Of a stretch of 64,000 nt of DNA, positions 11,444 to 21,030 are shown one piece after another (the first letter of the stretch is position 1; every line of letters starts with the position of its first letter). The position numbers were made by a program, and so were the translations under genes. The notes beneath the pieces are model-generated. The model worked only from the letters and a program-made list of their open reading frames with translations, ran no database searches and was not told the origin of the DNA. Source of the DNA: Sipunculus nudus (taxonomy: Eukaryota > Annelida > Sipuncula > Golfingiida > Sipunculidae); assembly GCA_026874595.1 (NCBI GenBank), contig CM049322.1:42704340-42768339 (forward strand), written 5' to 3'.

Positions 11444-12053
11444 AAGTTAATAACAGAAAAGTAATAAGGGCGAGCTTGTTAAAAGAGTCAGAGTTCATGC
11501 TTATTTCGTGACTGGTATTCTATAAGTATATTTCATATAAAAACATCTGAAATAAATACTATTAAAACATATCCGCGTTACATTTTGTACGGTGTGCTAA
11601 GCCATGCCATGTCGACGGCTTCATTTTGTGATGTTTAATGTTATGTATTTCTGTTGTATCTTGCGTCATTCGTTTAACACAAGGTTATGGGTCAGGGCAA
11701 ACAATTGTGTACTTGTGGCCTGTTAAAAGATAATTCAGATTATGTGTAATCCAATCAGGATCAGCGATAAACCCATATCAATTTTCGAAATAACCGCCAT
11801 GATATGTTTGCCGTCGACGAGAATCGGTTATTTAGGCGCCGCTTGGATTCTGGACCAACGCTGCATATCAATATTTTACCGAGACTCACGGCCCCGACCG
11901 GAATAACACCAAGGATGAAAATACCGCGGATAACTAACGACGTTGTACAAATAAGGTATAAGTTCGCAATGGAAATTTAAATTTATATCTGAACATAATC
12001 CACATGAAAACCGGTTGTTCTAAATACTGTTCAAAGGTTTAAGCTCGTTTTAT
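11444..12053. other. Gene-free stretch
   Basis: Unique-looking sequence of more balanced composition around 11580-11940, with no ORF, splice-flanked exon or element that I can name. Confidence 0.4.

Positions 12054-12088
<35 letters not shown>
12054..12088. repeat. TA microsatellite
   Basis: AT dinucleotide run. Confidence 0.9.
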
Positions 12089-12093
<5 letters not shown>

Positions 12094-12439
12094 TATTTTA
12101 CGGGAATATTAAACATGTCAAAAATGTAATAATTACATTTTTCTCGACAAGTTTGCGAAATTCCACATTGTGTTTCGATCGATATTAAAAGAAAATTAAA
12201 AACCACAACTGCCCGTTGGGTCATGATGCATAGTTAACTGTTGTTGACAATATGTCCTTGCACAGTCAACTGATTAAGATAATGTAGGTGGCATTATTCT
12301 GCATATATAAGCTGAAGTTCCTCAATACCCATAAGCACACCGAATTTGACGACAATCTATGAAGCCTTCCCCGAGTAATCTGGCGTTTTGTGTGTATTTT
12401 GCGATTTTTTTTTCTAGAATGCTCAAGAATACCATAAAC

Positions 12440-13585
12440 TCTAAGAATATAGGTCACATTCCTGGGGAATAGTTTGAGGAAATCTCAGGATGTCAAGACA
12501 ATTCTGGGTCCAATGGTTATGATTTGCGCCCTACTGTGGTATAAAATTTTCAATTATTCCGGAGGGTGCTTGTAAGCCCAATAGCTCGGAGAATATGGGT
12601 AATATAGACTTCATTTCAGGTTTTTCAAAGAGAGTTTTCATGGTCCTCCCTCGATTTTAAGTAAGAATAATATAAGTCAAATTGTTATGATTCGTGCCCT
12701 GCTTTGGTATCAAATTTTCAATTATGCTGGGCGTGCTTAAACGTCCTATAGCTCGGAGAATATTGGTAACAGAGCCCTTATTTCAGGTTTCCAGAGATAT
12801 TTTGAGCCGACCTCCCCGGATGTCAAGTGAGAAGATCCTGGGACCAACGAATACGATTTGTGCCTGGTTAGCGGAAGACTGCATTTTTAAGGTCTCCAAA
12901 ATAGAGAATAAAAACAAGTTAAAATTAAAAAAAAAAATCTTGTTAGCGTCACCAGATTACATGAACTGACGACACACTCCTTGATCAATAGACATTCAAA
13001 GAAACATGGTGATTAATGCATTGGATGTTTAGATACAGGAGCTTTTGCATCAAAATTTAGATTTTTCTGATGGTAATTCTGAGCACCATAGCTCAGAGAA
13101 TATTGATAATAGAAACTTTATTTCAGATGTCTGAAGAAACTTTATAGGATCTCTCAGGATCTAAGGTTAGAAGATCTAGATCCAATGACTATGATGTGTG
13201 CCCTGCTTTGATACCAACATTTTCAATAAGTCTAGGGGGTATAAGCCCCTTTAGCTCAAAGAATATGGAAACAGGGACCTTTTTTAAGATTTTCAAATAA
13301 TAAAGATAAAATGCGTAAAAAATCGAAAAATCTAGGTGGCTCCGCCAGTCTGTAGGAACTGGTGAACCACTCCATGATAAATATGCATGGAAATAATGAT
13401 GTAATTTCAGGATTCCAAGGAGATTTATCATGGACCTCCCAGCACGAAAAGTAAGAAGATTACATGTGCAGCGGTTACGATTTGTTCCTGGTTAACGGAC
13501 CGACGGACAGACGGACGGCACGATAGACAAAGAGTGATCGCCTGAGCTCAGATGACTTCAGTCGGCTGAGCTAACAAAGATAAAA
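12440..13585 (+). repeat. Diverged tandem repeats, about 165 bp and 390 bp periods
   Basis: The phrase GCCCTGCTTTGGTATCAAA (12696) recurs with changes at 12528 and 13199, and AGCTCGGAGAATAT at about 12584, 12752, 13091 and 13251, with TTATTTCAGGTTT-like phrases and 'CCTCCC..GATGT..AAGTAAGAAGAT' between them. A longer block (GAACTG..GA.CACTCC.TGAT.AATA) recurs at about 12962 and 13352. The block ends with GACGGACAGACGGACGG and GTGATCGCCTGAGCTCAG, a tail I associate with mollusc repeats. The 91-codon ORF inside is repeat-derived. Confidence 0.65.
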
Positions 13586-13896
13586 CAGCACCATACGTTT
13601 GATACGTTACTGGTGGGGGGAGTCTATGTCATCATACCACGCTTTACAGAGAATAATATTTATGTAATGCAAACGAAATATATTAAAAAATAGAATTATA
13701 GACTTTGTTTCCATCTATCAGTTTACTATGAAATATTATATCTTAAAGTGGTTTAGAATTAACATATAATGGAAACATGATACCTTATTTTCTGAATCAT
13801 TATACTGAATTGTAAAATATTTCAAATGTGATAAAGCTACCATATATATTATACATGTGTCATACAGATGCTAAGAAGGTATATATATATATGCGT
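13586..13896. other. Left flank of the PLE array
   Basis: AT-rich, no gene. It ends with a short TA run (13879-13892) and GCGT directly before the first base homologous to the element. Confidence 0.6.
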
Positions 13897-15184
13897 AACC
13901 ATGGTCTCCATTCCAGAGGATGTTATCAAAACCATCCTGCACAGCAGGAAAAGCTTACTGTTTAGCAACGGTAACACCTGGGTGAAAAAAGATCACACTA
14001 GTTTTGACGTCACCATGGGCAGTTTTGATGGCGCTGAAGTATGCGAAATTGTTGGTTTATACATCCTAGATATGTTGAAAAAGGAATTTGGTGTAAATGC
14101 TCTAGGCCTGTATCGTGATGACGGTTTAGGTTGTTTCCCCAACATGTCTGGACCCAAAGCAGACAGCACCCGTAAGAAAATGATCAAACTCTTTTCCAAT
14201 GTTGGGTTAAAGATAACCATTGAAACTAACCTGACCTGCACAGATTTCTTAGACGTAACATTTGACCTCCAAAATGACATCTTCTACCCTTACAGAAAAC
14301 CGAACAATGACCCTCTCTATATCCACGCACAATCCAATCACCCCCCAGCTATCATTAGGCAGATACCTATGATGATCAGTAAACGTGTTTCTGACAACTC
14401 CTGCAATAAAGAGCTATTTATGAAAGCCAAACCCATGTATGATGAAGCTTTAGCGAAAAGCGGGTTCTCAGAAAGCTTAAAATATGTTGAACCAACAGTG
14501 AAAAGCAAGAGAAACAGGAAAAGGAAAATAATATGGTTTAATCCACCCTACAGCCGTCATGTAAAAACCAACATTGGCAGAAAATTCATGAAACTAGTTG
14601 AAAAACACTTCCCTCAACATCACAGGTACCACAGGTTATTCAACAGGAACAATTTGAAAATTAGCTACAGCTGTCTACCCAACATGTCTAACCTGATCAG
14701 CAAACATAATATGAAGGTTCTAAATTCTGACAATGCTGTGAATGCACCCCAAAAACAATGTAACTGCCGTAAAAAAGACGAATGTCCTATGAATGGTCAA
14801 TGTCAGCTGAAATGCATTGTCTATAAAGCAACAGTTAGAACAGACAATGACGTGAAACACTACATAGGGTGTACTGAAGGTGATTTCAAGACAAGATATA
14901 ATAACCACAAGCAATCCTTTCGGAACAGATCCCACGCTAAAAACACTGAACTGTCTAAACACATTTGGTCACTAAAAGACAACAATATCAATTACAAGCT
15001 CTCCTGGGAAATATCTGCCAAGGCAGCACCTTACTTCTGTGGGACTAGGAAGTGTGATCTCTGCTTGTCTGAAAAGCTACTTATAGCTACGGCCCCCCCT
15101 GGATCATTGTTGAACTCAAGAGCTGAAATTCTCTCCAAGTGCCGCCATCAAAACAAATTCACCCTGAAATATTTTAAAACCTAG
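13897..15184 (+). pseudogene. U1: 5'-truncated PLE reverse transcriptase-endonuclease
   Basis: Homology to the other units begins at 13897, inside codon 273 of the full ORF, and runs to the normal stop. The preserved part covers RT motifs B to E, the linker, the Cys cluster and the GIY-YIG endonuclease. The N-terminal domain, the PKxHK-like motif and the motif A aspartate are missing, so it cannot be an active polymerase. An in-frame ATG at 13868 lies in flanking DNA and would add a short unrelated leader; it is not the element's start. The left junction abuts a short TA repeat (13879-13892). 5' truncation fits incomplete target-primed reverse transcription, as known for PLEs. Confidence 0.9.
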
Positions 15185-15390
15185 CATTCGTACTCATATT
15201 CAGCGTGCCCCCTTAACCCCCCCCCCCCCCCACACGAGGATCCGCTGGGCGGACTGATTTGTTCAGGTGGTTGTTCTCTCACTGCTGGCTCGTGGAGTCC
15301 ATTGGATGACAGGAAAGTTCTACTTTATCCTGGTCTAATGGGCTTTACGACCTTCAGCTAGGAGACTTGCACCACTTGGTATGGGTATAG

Positions 15391-15430
15391 TATATTTGCC
15401 TTTTATATTGTATATTTGCCTTGTATATTG
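15391..15430 (+). repeat. 20-bp direct repeat, two copies, AT-rich
   Basis: TATATTTGCCTTTTATATTG is followed at once by TATATTTGCCTTGTATATTG, one mismatch in 20. The repeat begins 207 nt after the U1 stop and recurs in every spacer. It sits in the most TATA-rich part of the spacer, about 390 nt upstream of the ribozyme, so it could mark an internal promoter; that role is only a guess. Confidence 0.7.
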
Positions 15431-15637
15431 TGTATTTTCACAGTATATGTGTATTTTTATCATATCATATGTATACTACTGATATGTTCACCGCTTCCAA
15501 GGCCCTATTAGAAATCATTTCAATATGCTGATTGAGCATCCTGGTTATATCTTTGTATTATATTTACTATTTACTACATTATATAACCTCTTTGCCCTGC
15601 CCTGTTATGTTCCAGTATCGCACGTGTACCCCGACCA

Positions 15638-15667
15638 ATCCTATTGTGCACCCGAGAACAATAGGAT
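15638..15667 (+). other. Perfect 10-bp inverted repeat (RNA hairpin), 3' UTR
   Basis: ATCCTATTGT and ACAATAGGAT are exact reverse complements separated by ten bases (GCACCCGAGA). The hairpin recurs in every spacer. In S3 and S16 one T of the left arm is deleted, which breaks the perfect pairing. Confidence 0.8.
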
Positions 15668-15780
15668 CAGTGTCAGTCTTTCACATGCCCCCCCCCCGAC
15701 CCGAATCGCACAAAGCATAATCTCGTAATCTCGTAAAGTCTCGGCTTTTCAAACCACGACGTTAGCTTCATTCTAACCAC

Positions 15781-15828
15781 ATTCACCTGATGATCGGGTC
15801 GCATCCCGTGAAACAGTCTGTTGTGAAT
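15781..15828 (+). ncRNA. Type I hammerhead ribozyme, spacer S1
   Basis: All core elements are in order. Stem I 5' strand ATTCAC (15781-15786), core CTGATGA (15787-15793), stem II CGGG/CCCG closing loop TCGCAT (15795-15808), core GAA (15810-15812), stem III ACA/TGT around loop GTC (15813-15821), cleavage nucleotide T15822, then stem I 3' strand GTGAAT (15823-15828), which pairs perfectly with the first strand. Self-cleavage is predicted between 15822 and 15823, 179 nt upstream of the U2 start codon. The very short stem III is typical of minimal hammerheads described in PLEs and retrozymes. One oddity is a T-T apposition (15794/15809) where G-C is usual at the base of stem II. Confidence 0.9.
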
Positions 15829-15859
15829 TAACAGTGTTGTTTTTCTTCAGAGTTATACC

Positions 15860-15888
15860 GCTCTGGCCTAGCTTGTAGGCCATAGAGC
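15860..15888 (+). other. Hairpin in the 5' leader downstream of the ribozyme
   Basis: GCTCT-GGCCTA (15860-15870) pairs with TAGGCC and AGAGC (15876-15888) around loop GCTTG, with a two-base AT bulge. It lies 37 nt after the predicted cleavage site, near the 5' end of the processed unit RNA, and is conserved in every spacer. Confidence 0.75.
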
Positions 15889-16001
15889 ACTTTTCATCGG
15901 AGGGTAACACTACCTTCTACTCCAGCTCCAGCGACAGGTACGTTGTCGAGCACTCTTGTTAACCCACCCTGTCCAGAAATTCACCTTGTAACATCTACAG
16001 A

Positions 16002-18104
16002 ATGAACAAAGCTAACTTCAACTACTCTTTGAAAAACATTCCCATCCCTAGTAATCTGTCCTATACCAAATCCCTGAAAAGTAAAGTTGAAAGCCTACTT
16101 CGGAGAATGCGATGGAAGGCATTCCATTTCGAAAACCCTGGTCAAACTTCAGATAAACAAAACTATGGATTCAAAACCACATATTCACCCCCTCATAGCG
16201 AACACCTCAGGGCATTTGAAAGTGATATCTACGAAATGGTCCGGAACATTGAATTTCAGCACTCACACAATGCATTCCAGAAACAAATGGCCAATGACAT
16301 CAAAACAATCAGACAATCTGACAATCTCCTAGTACAGGCAGATAAGACAACCAACCTGTACAGTATGCCGAAAGAACACTACAATAAACTTCTTACAGAA
16401 AACATCACTAAGACATACAAAAAAGCAGACAGAAATATCTGTAAAAATATCAATACAGAAGCCAAAGAAATAGCCGGTTCCCTTAACCTAGCAGACCGCA
16501 TCGAAGTCATGGCCGAGCGCAATGCTTACATTACTTTGAAAGACCACAAGGATAATTTTGAACAAAACCCCAAGTGCAGATTGATTAATCCAGCAAAATC
16601 TGAAATAGGTATCATTAGCAAAAAGCACTTGGAAAAAATTAATAGCCAACTGAGACTGAAAACCAAACTCAACCAGTGGCAAAATACCGGACAGGTAATA
16701 TCTTGGTTCAAGAAATTGAAGCTGAAACAAAAATCTAAGTTCATAAAGTTTGATATTGTTGACTTTTACCCCTCGATCACAGAAGATCTTCTCATGAAAG
16801 CCCTCAAATTTGCCAAAACCATGGTCTCCATTCCAGAGGATGTTATCAAAACCATCCTGCACAGCAGGAAAAGCTTACTGTTTAGCAACGGTAACACCTG
16901 GGTGAAAAAAGATCACACTAGTTTTGACGTCACCATGGGCAGTTTTGATGGCGCTGAAGTATGCGAAATTGTTGGTTTATACATCCTAGATATGTTGAAA
17001 AAGGAATTTGGTGTAAATGCTCTAGGCCTGTATCGTGATGACGGTTTAGGTTGTTTCCCCAACATGTCTGGACCCAAAGCAGACAGCACCCGTAAGAAAA
17101 TGATCAAACTCTTTTCCAATGTTGGGTTAAAGATAACCATTGAAACTAACCTGACCTGCACAGATTTCTTAGACGTAACATTTGACCTCCAAAATGACAT
17201 CTTCTACCCTTACAGAAAACCGAACAATGACCCTCTCTATATCCACGCACAATCCAATCACCCCCCAGCTATCATTAGGCAGATACCTATGATGATCAGT
17301 AAACGTGTTTCTGACAACTCCTGCAATAAAGAGCTATTTATGAAAGCCAAACCCATGTATGATGAAGCTTTAGCGAAAAGCGGGTTCTCAGAAAGCTTAA
17401 AATATGTTGAACCAACAGTGAAAAGCAAGAGAAACAGGAAAAGGAAAATAATATGGTTTAATCCACCCTACAGCCGTCATGTAAAAACCAACATTGGCAG
17501 AAAATTCATGAAACTAGTTGAAAAACACTTCCCTCAACATCACAGGTACCACAGGTTATTCAACAGGAACAATTTGAAAATTAGCTACAGCTGTCTACCC
17601 AACATGTCTAACCTGATCAGCAAACATAATATGAAGGTTCTAAATTCTGACAATGCTGTGAATGCACCCCAAAAACAATGTAACTGCCGTAAAAAAGACG
17701 AATGTCCTATGAATGGTCAATGTCAGCTGAAATGCATTGTCTATAAAGCAACAGTTAGAACAGACAATGACGTGAAACACTACATAGGGTGTACTGAAGG
17801 TGATTTCAAGACAAGATATAATAACCACAAGCAATCCTTTCGGAACAGATCCCACGCTAAAAACACTGAACTGTCTAAACACATTTGGTCACTAAAAGAC
17901 AACAATATCAATTACAAGCTCTCCTGGGAAATATCTGCCAAGGCAGCACCTTACTTCTGTGGGACTAGGAAGTGTGATCTCTGCTTGTCTGAAAAGCTAC
18001 TTATAGCTACGGCCCCCCCTGGATCATTGTTGAACTCAAGAGCTGAAATTCTCTCCAAGTGCCGCCATCAAAACAAATTCACCCTGAAATATTTTAAAAC
18101 CTAG
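16002..18104 (+). CDS. U2: PLE reverse transcriptase / GIY-YIG endonuclease, 700 aa
   Basis: This copy is used as the reference. Seen: a DKG-like motif (D114-K115-T116), LKDHK (179-183, the PKxHK position), CRLINP with R193 (motif 2), motif A FDIVDFYPSI with D251, motif B around G313, motif C LYRDDGLG with D346-D347, motif D near 366-381, and motif E TDFLDV (387-392). A basic stretch KSKRNRKRK (474-482) and WFNPPYS (485-491) follow. The linker has a Cys cluster (C560, C562, C568, C574, C578). The GIY-YIG nuclease has VY (580-581), YIG (594-596), R605, H609 and E664, with C658/C661 before it. Known of the family: PLE RTs are sisters of telomerase RT, and the nuclease nicks DNA to prime reverse transcription. 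Order RT then EN is canonical. No Cys pair lies between VY and YIG. Unit-specific: K26, H65, Y127, N151. Clade assignment ('Hydra'?) is inference. Confidence 0.95.
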   Translation: MNKANFNYSLKNIPIPSNLSYTKSLKSKVESLLRRMRWKAFHFENPGQTSDKQNYGFKTTYSPPHSEHLRAFESDIYEMVRNIEFQHSHNAFQKQMANDIKTIRQSDNLLVQADKTTNLYSMPKEHYNKLLTENITKTYKKADRNICKNINTEAKEIAGSLNLADRIEVMAERNAYITLKDHKDNFEQNPKCRLINPAKSEIGIISKKHLEKINSQLRLKTKLNQWQNTGQVISWFKKLKLKQKSKFIKFDIVDFYPSITEDLLMKALKFAKTMVSIPEDVIKTILHSRKSLLFSNGNTWVKKDHTSFDVTMGSFDGAEVCEIVGLYILDMLKKEFGVNALGLYRDDGLGCFPNMSGPKADSTRKKMIKLFSNVGLKITIETNLTCTDFLDVTFDLQNDIFYPYRKPNNDPLYIHAQSNHPPAIIRQIPMMISKRVSDNSCNKELFMKAKPMYDEALAKSGFSESLKYVEPTVKSKRNRKRKIIWFNPPYSRHVKTNIGRKFMKLVEKHFPQHHRYHRLFNRNNLKISYSCLPNMSNLISKHNMKVLNSDNAVNAPQKQCNCRKKDECPMNGQCQLKCIVYKATVRTDNDVKHYIGCTEGDFKTRYNNHKQSFRNRSHAKNTELSKHIWSLKDNNINYKLSWEISAKAAPYFCGTRKCDLCLSEKLLIATAPPGSLLNSRAEILSKCRHQNKFTLKYFKT

Positions 18105-18706
18105 CATTCGTACTCATATTCAGCGTGCCCCCTTAACCCCCCCCCCCCCCCCCACACGAGGATCCGCTGGGCGGACTGATTTGTTCAGGTGGTTGTTCTC
18201 TCACTGCTGGCTCGTGGAGTCCATTGGATGACAGGAAAGTTCTACTTTATCCTGGTCTAATGGGCTTTACGACCTTCAGCTAGGAGACTTGCACCACTTG
18301 GTATGGGTATAGTATATTTGCCTTTTATATTGTATATTTGCCTTGTATATTGTGTATTTTCACAGTATATGTGTATTTTTATCATATCATATGTATACTA
18401 CTGATATGTTCACCGCTTCCAAGGCCCTATTAGAAATCATTTCAATATGCTGATTGAGCATCCTGGTTATATCTTTGTATTATATTTACTATTTACTACA
18501 TTATATAACCTCTTTGCCCTGCCCTGTTATGTTCCAGTATCGCACGTGTACCCCGACCAATCCTATTGTGCACCCGAGAACAATAGGATCAGTGTCAGTC
18601 TTTCACATGCCCCCCCCCCCCCCGACCCGAATCGCACAAAGCATAATCTCGTAATCTCGTAAAGTCTCGGCTTTTCAAACCACGACGTTAGCTTCATTCT
18701 AACCAC

Positions 18707-18754
18707 ATTCACCTGATGATCGGGTCGCATCCCGTGAAACAGTCTGTTGTGAAT
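18707..18754 (+). ncRNA. Hammerhead ribozyme, spacer S2
   Basis: Identical to the S1 ribozyme; predicted cut 18748/18749. The host spacer 18105-18927 has poly-C tracts of 17 and 14 and the variant GTCGACC (S1 has GTCGAGC) just before the leader end, a change it shares with S14 and S15. Confidence 0.9.
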
Positions 18755-18927
18755 TAACAGTGTTGTTTTTCTTCAGAGTTATACCGCTCTGGCCTAGCTT
18801 GTAGGCCATAGAGCACTTTACATCGGAGGGTAACACTACCTTCTACTCCAGCTCCAGCGACAGGTACGTTGTCGACCACTCTTGTTAACCCACCCTGTCC
18901 AGAAATTCACCTTGTAACATCTACAGA

Positions 18928-21030
18928 ATGAACAAAGCTAACTTCAACTACTCTTTGAAAAACATTCCCATCCCTAGTAATCTGTCCTATACCAAATCCC
19001 TGATAAGTAAAGTTGAAAGCCTACTTCGGAGAATGCGATGGAAGGCATTCCATTTCGAAAACCCTGGTCAAACTTCAGATAAACAAAACTATGGATTCAA
19101 AACCACATATTCACCCCCTCATAGCGAACACCTCAGGGCATTTGAAAGTGATATCTACGAAATGGTCCGGAACATTGAATTTCAGCACTCACACAATGCA
19201 TTCCAGAAACAAATGGCCAATGACATCAAAACAATCAGACAATCTGACAATCTCCTAGTACAGGCAGATAAGACAACCAACCTGTACAGTATGCCGAAAG
19301 AACACTTCAATAAACTTCTTACAGAAAACATCACTAAGACATACAAAAAAGCAGACAGAAATATCTGTAAAAATATCATTACAGAAGCCAAAGAAATAGC
19401 CGGTTCCCTTAACCTAGCAGACCGCATCGAAGTCATGGCCGAGCGCAATGCTTACATTACTTTGAAAGACCACAAGGATAATTTTGAACAAAACCCCAAG
19501 TGCAGATTGATTAATCCAGCAAAATCTGAAATAGGTATCATTAGCAAAAAGCACTTGGAAAAAATTAATAGCCAACTGAGACTGAAAACCAAACTCAACC
19601 AGTGGCAAAATACCGGACAGGTAATATCTTGGTTCAAGAAATTGAAGCTGAAACAAAAATCTAAGTTCATAAAGTTTGATATTGTTGACTTTTACCCCTC
19701 GATCACAGAAGATCTTCTCATGAAAGCCCTCAAATTTGCCAAAACCATGGTCTCCATTCCAGAGGATGTTATCAAAACCATCCTGCACAGCAGGAAAAGC
19801 TTACTGTTTAGCAACGGTAACACCTGGGTGAAAAAAGATCACACTAGTTTTGACGTCACCATGGGCAGTTTTGATGGCGCTGAAGTATGCGAAATTGTTG
19901 GTTTATACATCCTAGATATGTTGAAAAAGGAATTTGGTGTAAATGCTCTAGGCCTGTATCGTGATGACGGTTTAGGTTGTTTCCCCAACATGTCTGGACC
20001 CAAAGCAGACAGCACCCGTAAGAAAATGATCAAACTCTTTTCCAATGTTGGGTTAAAGATAACCATTGAAACTAACCTGACCTGCACAGATTTCTTAGAC
20101 GTAACATTTGACCTCCAAAATGACATCTTCTACCCTTACAGAAAACCGAACAATGACCCTCTCTATATCCACGCACAATCCAATCACCCCCCAGCTATCA
20201 TTAGGCAGATACCTATGATGATCAGTAAACGTGTTTCTGACAACTCCTGCAATAAAGAGCTATTTATGAAAGCCAAACCCATGTATGATGAAGCTTTAGC
20301 GAAAAGCGGGTTCTCAGAAAGCTTAAAATATGTTGAACCAACAGTGAAAAGCAAGAGAAACAGGAAAAGGAAAATAATATGGTTTAATCCACCCTACAGC
20401 CGTCATGTAAAAACCAACATTGGCAGAAAATTCATGAAACTAGTTGAAAAACACTTCCCTCAACATCACAGGTACCACAGGTTATTCAACAGGAACAATT
20501 TGAAAATTAGCTACAGCTGTCTACCCAACATGTCTAACCTGATCAGCAAACATAATATGAAGGTTCTAAATTCTGACAATGCTGTGAATGCACCCCAAAA
20601 ACAATGTAACTGCCGTAAAAAAGACGAATGTCCTATGAATGGTCAATGTCAGCTGAAATGCATTGTCTATAAAGCAACAGTTAGAACAGACAATGACGTG
20701 AAACACTACATAGGGTGTACTGAAGGTGATTTCAAGACAAGATATAATAACCACAAGCAATCCTTTCGGAACAGATCCCACGCTAAAAACACTGAACTGT
20801 CTAAACACATTTGGTCACTAAAAGACAACAATATCAATTACAAGCTCTCCTGGGAAATATCTGCCAAGGCAGCACCTTACTTCTGTGGGACTAGGAAGTG
20901 TGATCTCTGCTTGTCTGAAAAGCTACTTATAGCTACGGCCCCCCCTGGATCATTGTTGAACTCAAGAGCTGAAATTCTCTCCAAGTGCCGCCATCAAAAC
21001 AAATTCACCCTGAAATATTTTAAAACCTAG
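18928..21030 (+). CDS. U3: PLE RT-endonuclease, intact 700 aa
   Basis: Full-length and open. It differs from U2 by K26I, Y127F (the Tyr after the DKT motif) and N151I. All RT and nuclease catalytic residues are kept. The same variant set recurs in U16, exactly 38,029 bp downstream. Confidence 0.94.
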   Translation: MNKANFNYSLKNIPIPSNLSYTKSLISKVESLLRRMRWKAFHFENPGQTSDKQNYGFKTTYSPPHSEHLRAFESDIYEMVRNIEFQHSHNAFQKQMANDIKTIRQSDNLLVQADKTTNLYSMPKEHFNKLLTENITKTYKKADRNICKNIITEAKEIAGSLNLADRIEVMAERNAYITLKDHKDNFEQNPKCRLINPAKSEIGIISKKHLEKINSQLRLKTKLNQWQNTGQVISWFKKLKLKQKSKFIKFDIVDFYPSITEDLLMKALKFAKTMVSIPEDVIKTILHSRKSLLFSNGNTWVKKDHTSFDVTMGSFDGAEVCEIVGLYILDMLKKEFGVNALGLYRDDGLGCFPNMSGPKADSTRKKMIKLFSNVGLKITIETNLTCTDFLDVTFDLQNDIFYPYRKPNNDPLYIHAQSNHPPAIIRQIPMMISKRVSDNSCNKELFMKAKPMYDEALAKSGFSESLKYVEPTVKSKRNRKRKIIWFNPPYSRHVKTNIGRKFMKLVEKHFPQHHRYHRLFNRNNLKISYSCLPNMSNLISKHNMKVLNSDNAVNAPQKQCNCRKKDECPMNGQCQLKCIVYKATVRTDNDVKHYIGCTEGDFKTRYNNHKQSFRNRSHAKNTELSKHIWSLKDNNINYKLSWEISAKAAPYFCGTRKCDLCLSEKLLIATAPPGSLLNSRAEILSKCRHQNKFTLKYFKT

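Larger units (their letters stand above)
15185..16001 (+). repeat. Reference inter-ORF spacer (pseudo-LTR-like), S1
   Basis: This 817-nt spacer links the stop of U1 to the start of U2 and serves as the description for all 17 spacers. In order it holds a poly-C tract of 15 (in TTAA-C(n)-ACACGAGG), a 20-bp direct repeat in AT-rich DNA (15391-15430), a 30-nt hairpin (15638-15667), a second poly-C tract of 10 (in CATG-C(n)-GACCCG), a hammerhead ribozyme (15781-15828), a 29-nt hairpin (15860-15888) and the 5' leader. Subtracting both poly-C tracts leaves 792 nt, the same as in every other spacer except S3 and S16 (790). S1 carries a private change near 15893 (CTTTTCATCGG where others have CTTTACATCGG). 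Confidence 0.85.

Noticed and set aside
13868-13896. Upstream Met and leader of the 438-codon ORF in U1
   Set aside because: This part is flanking DNA with a TA run; homology to the element starts at 13897.
15525-15728. Short plus-strand ORFs of 60-71 codons in each spacer
   Set aside because: They cross the variable poly-C tract, so reading frame and C-terminus change from unit to unit; not conserved as protein.
16488-16862. A 124-codon minus-strand ORF recurring in every unit, with 95-, 88-, 80- and 72-codon companions
   Set aside because: They are antisense shadows of the RT-endonuclease ORF, repeated only because the unit is repeated; no motifs of their own.
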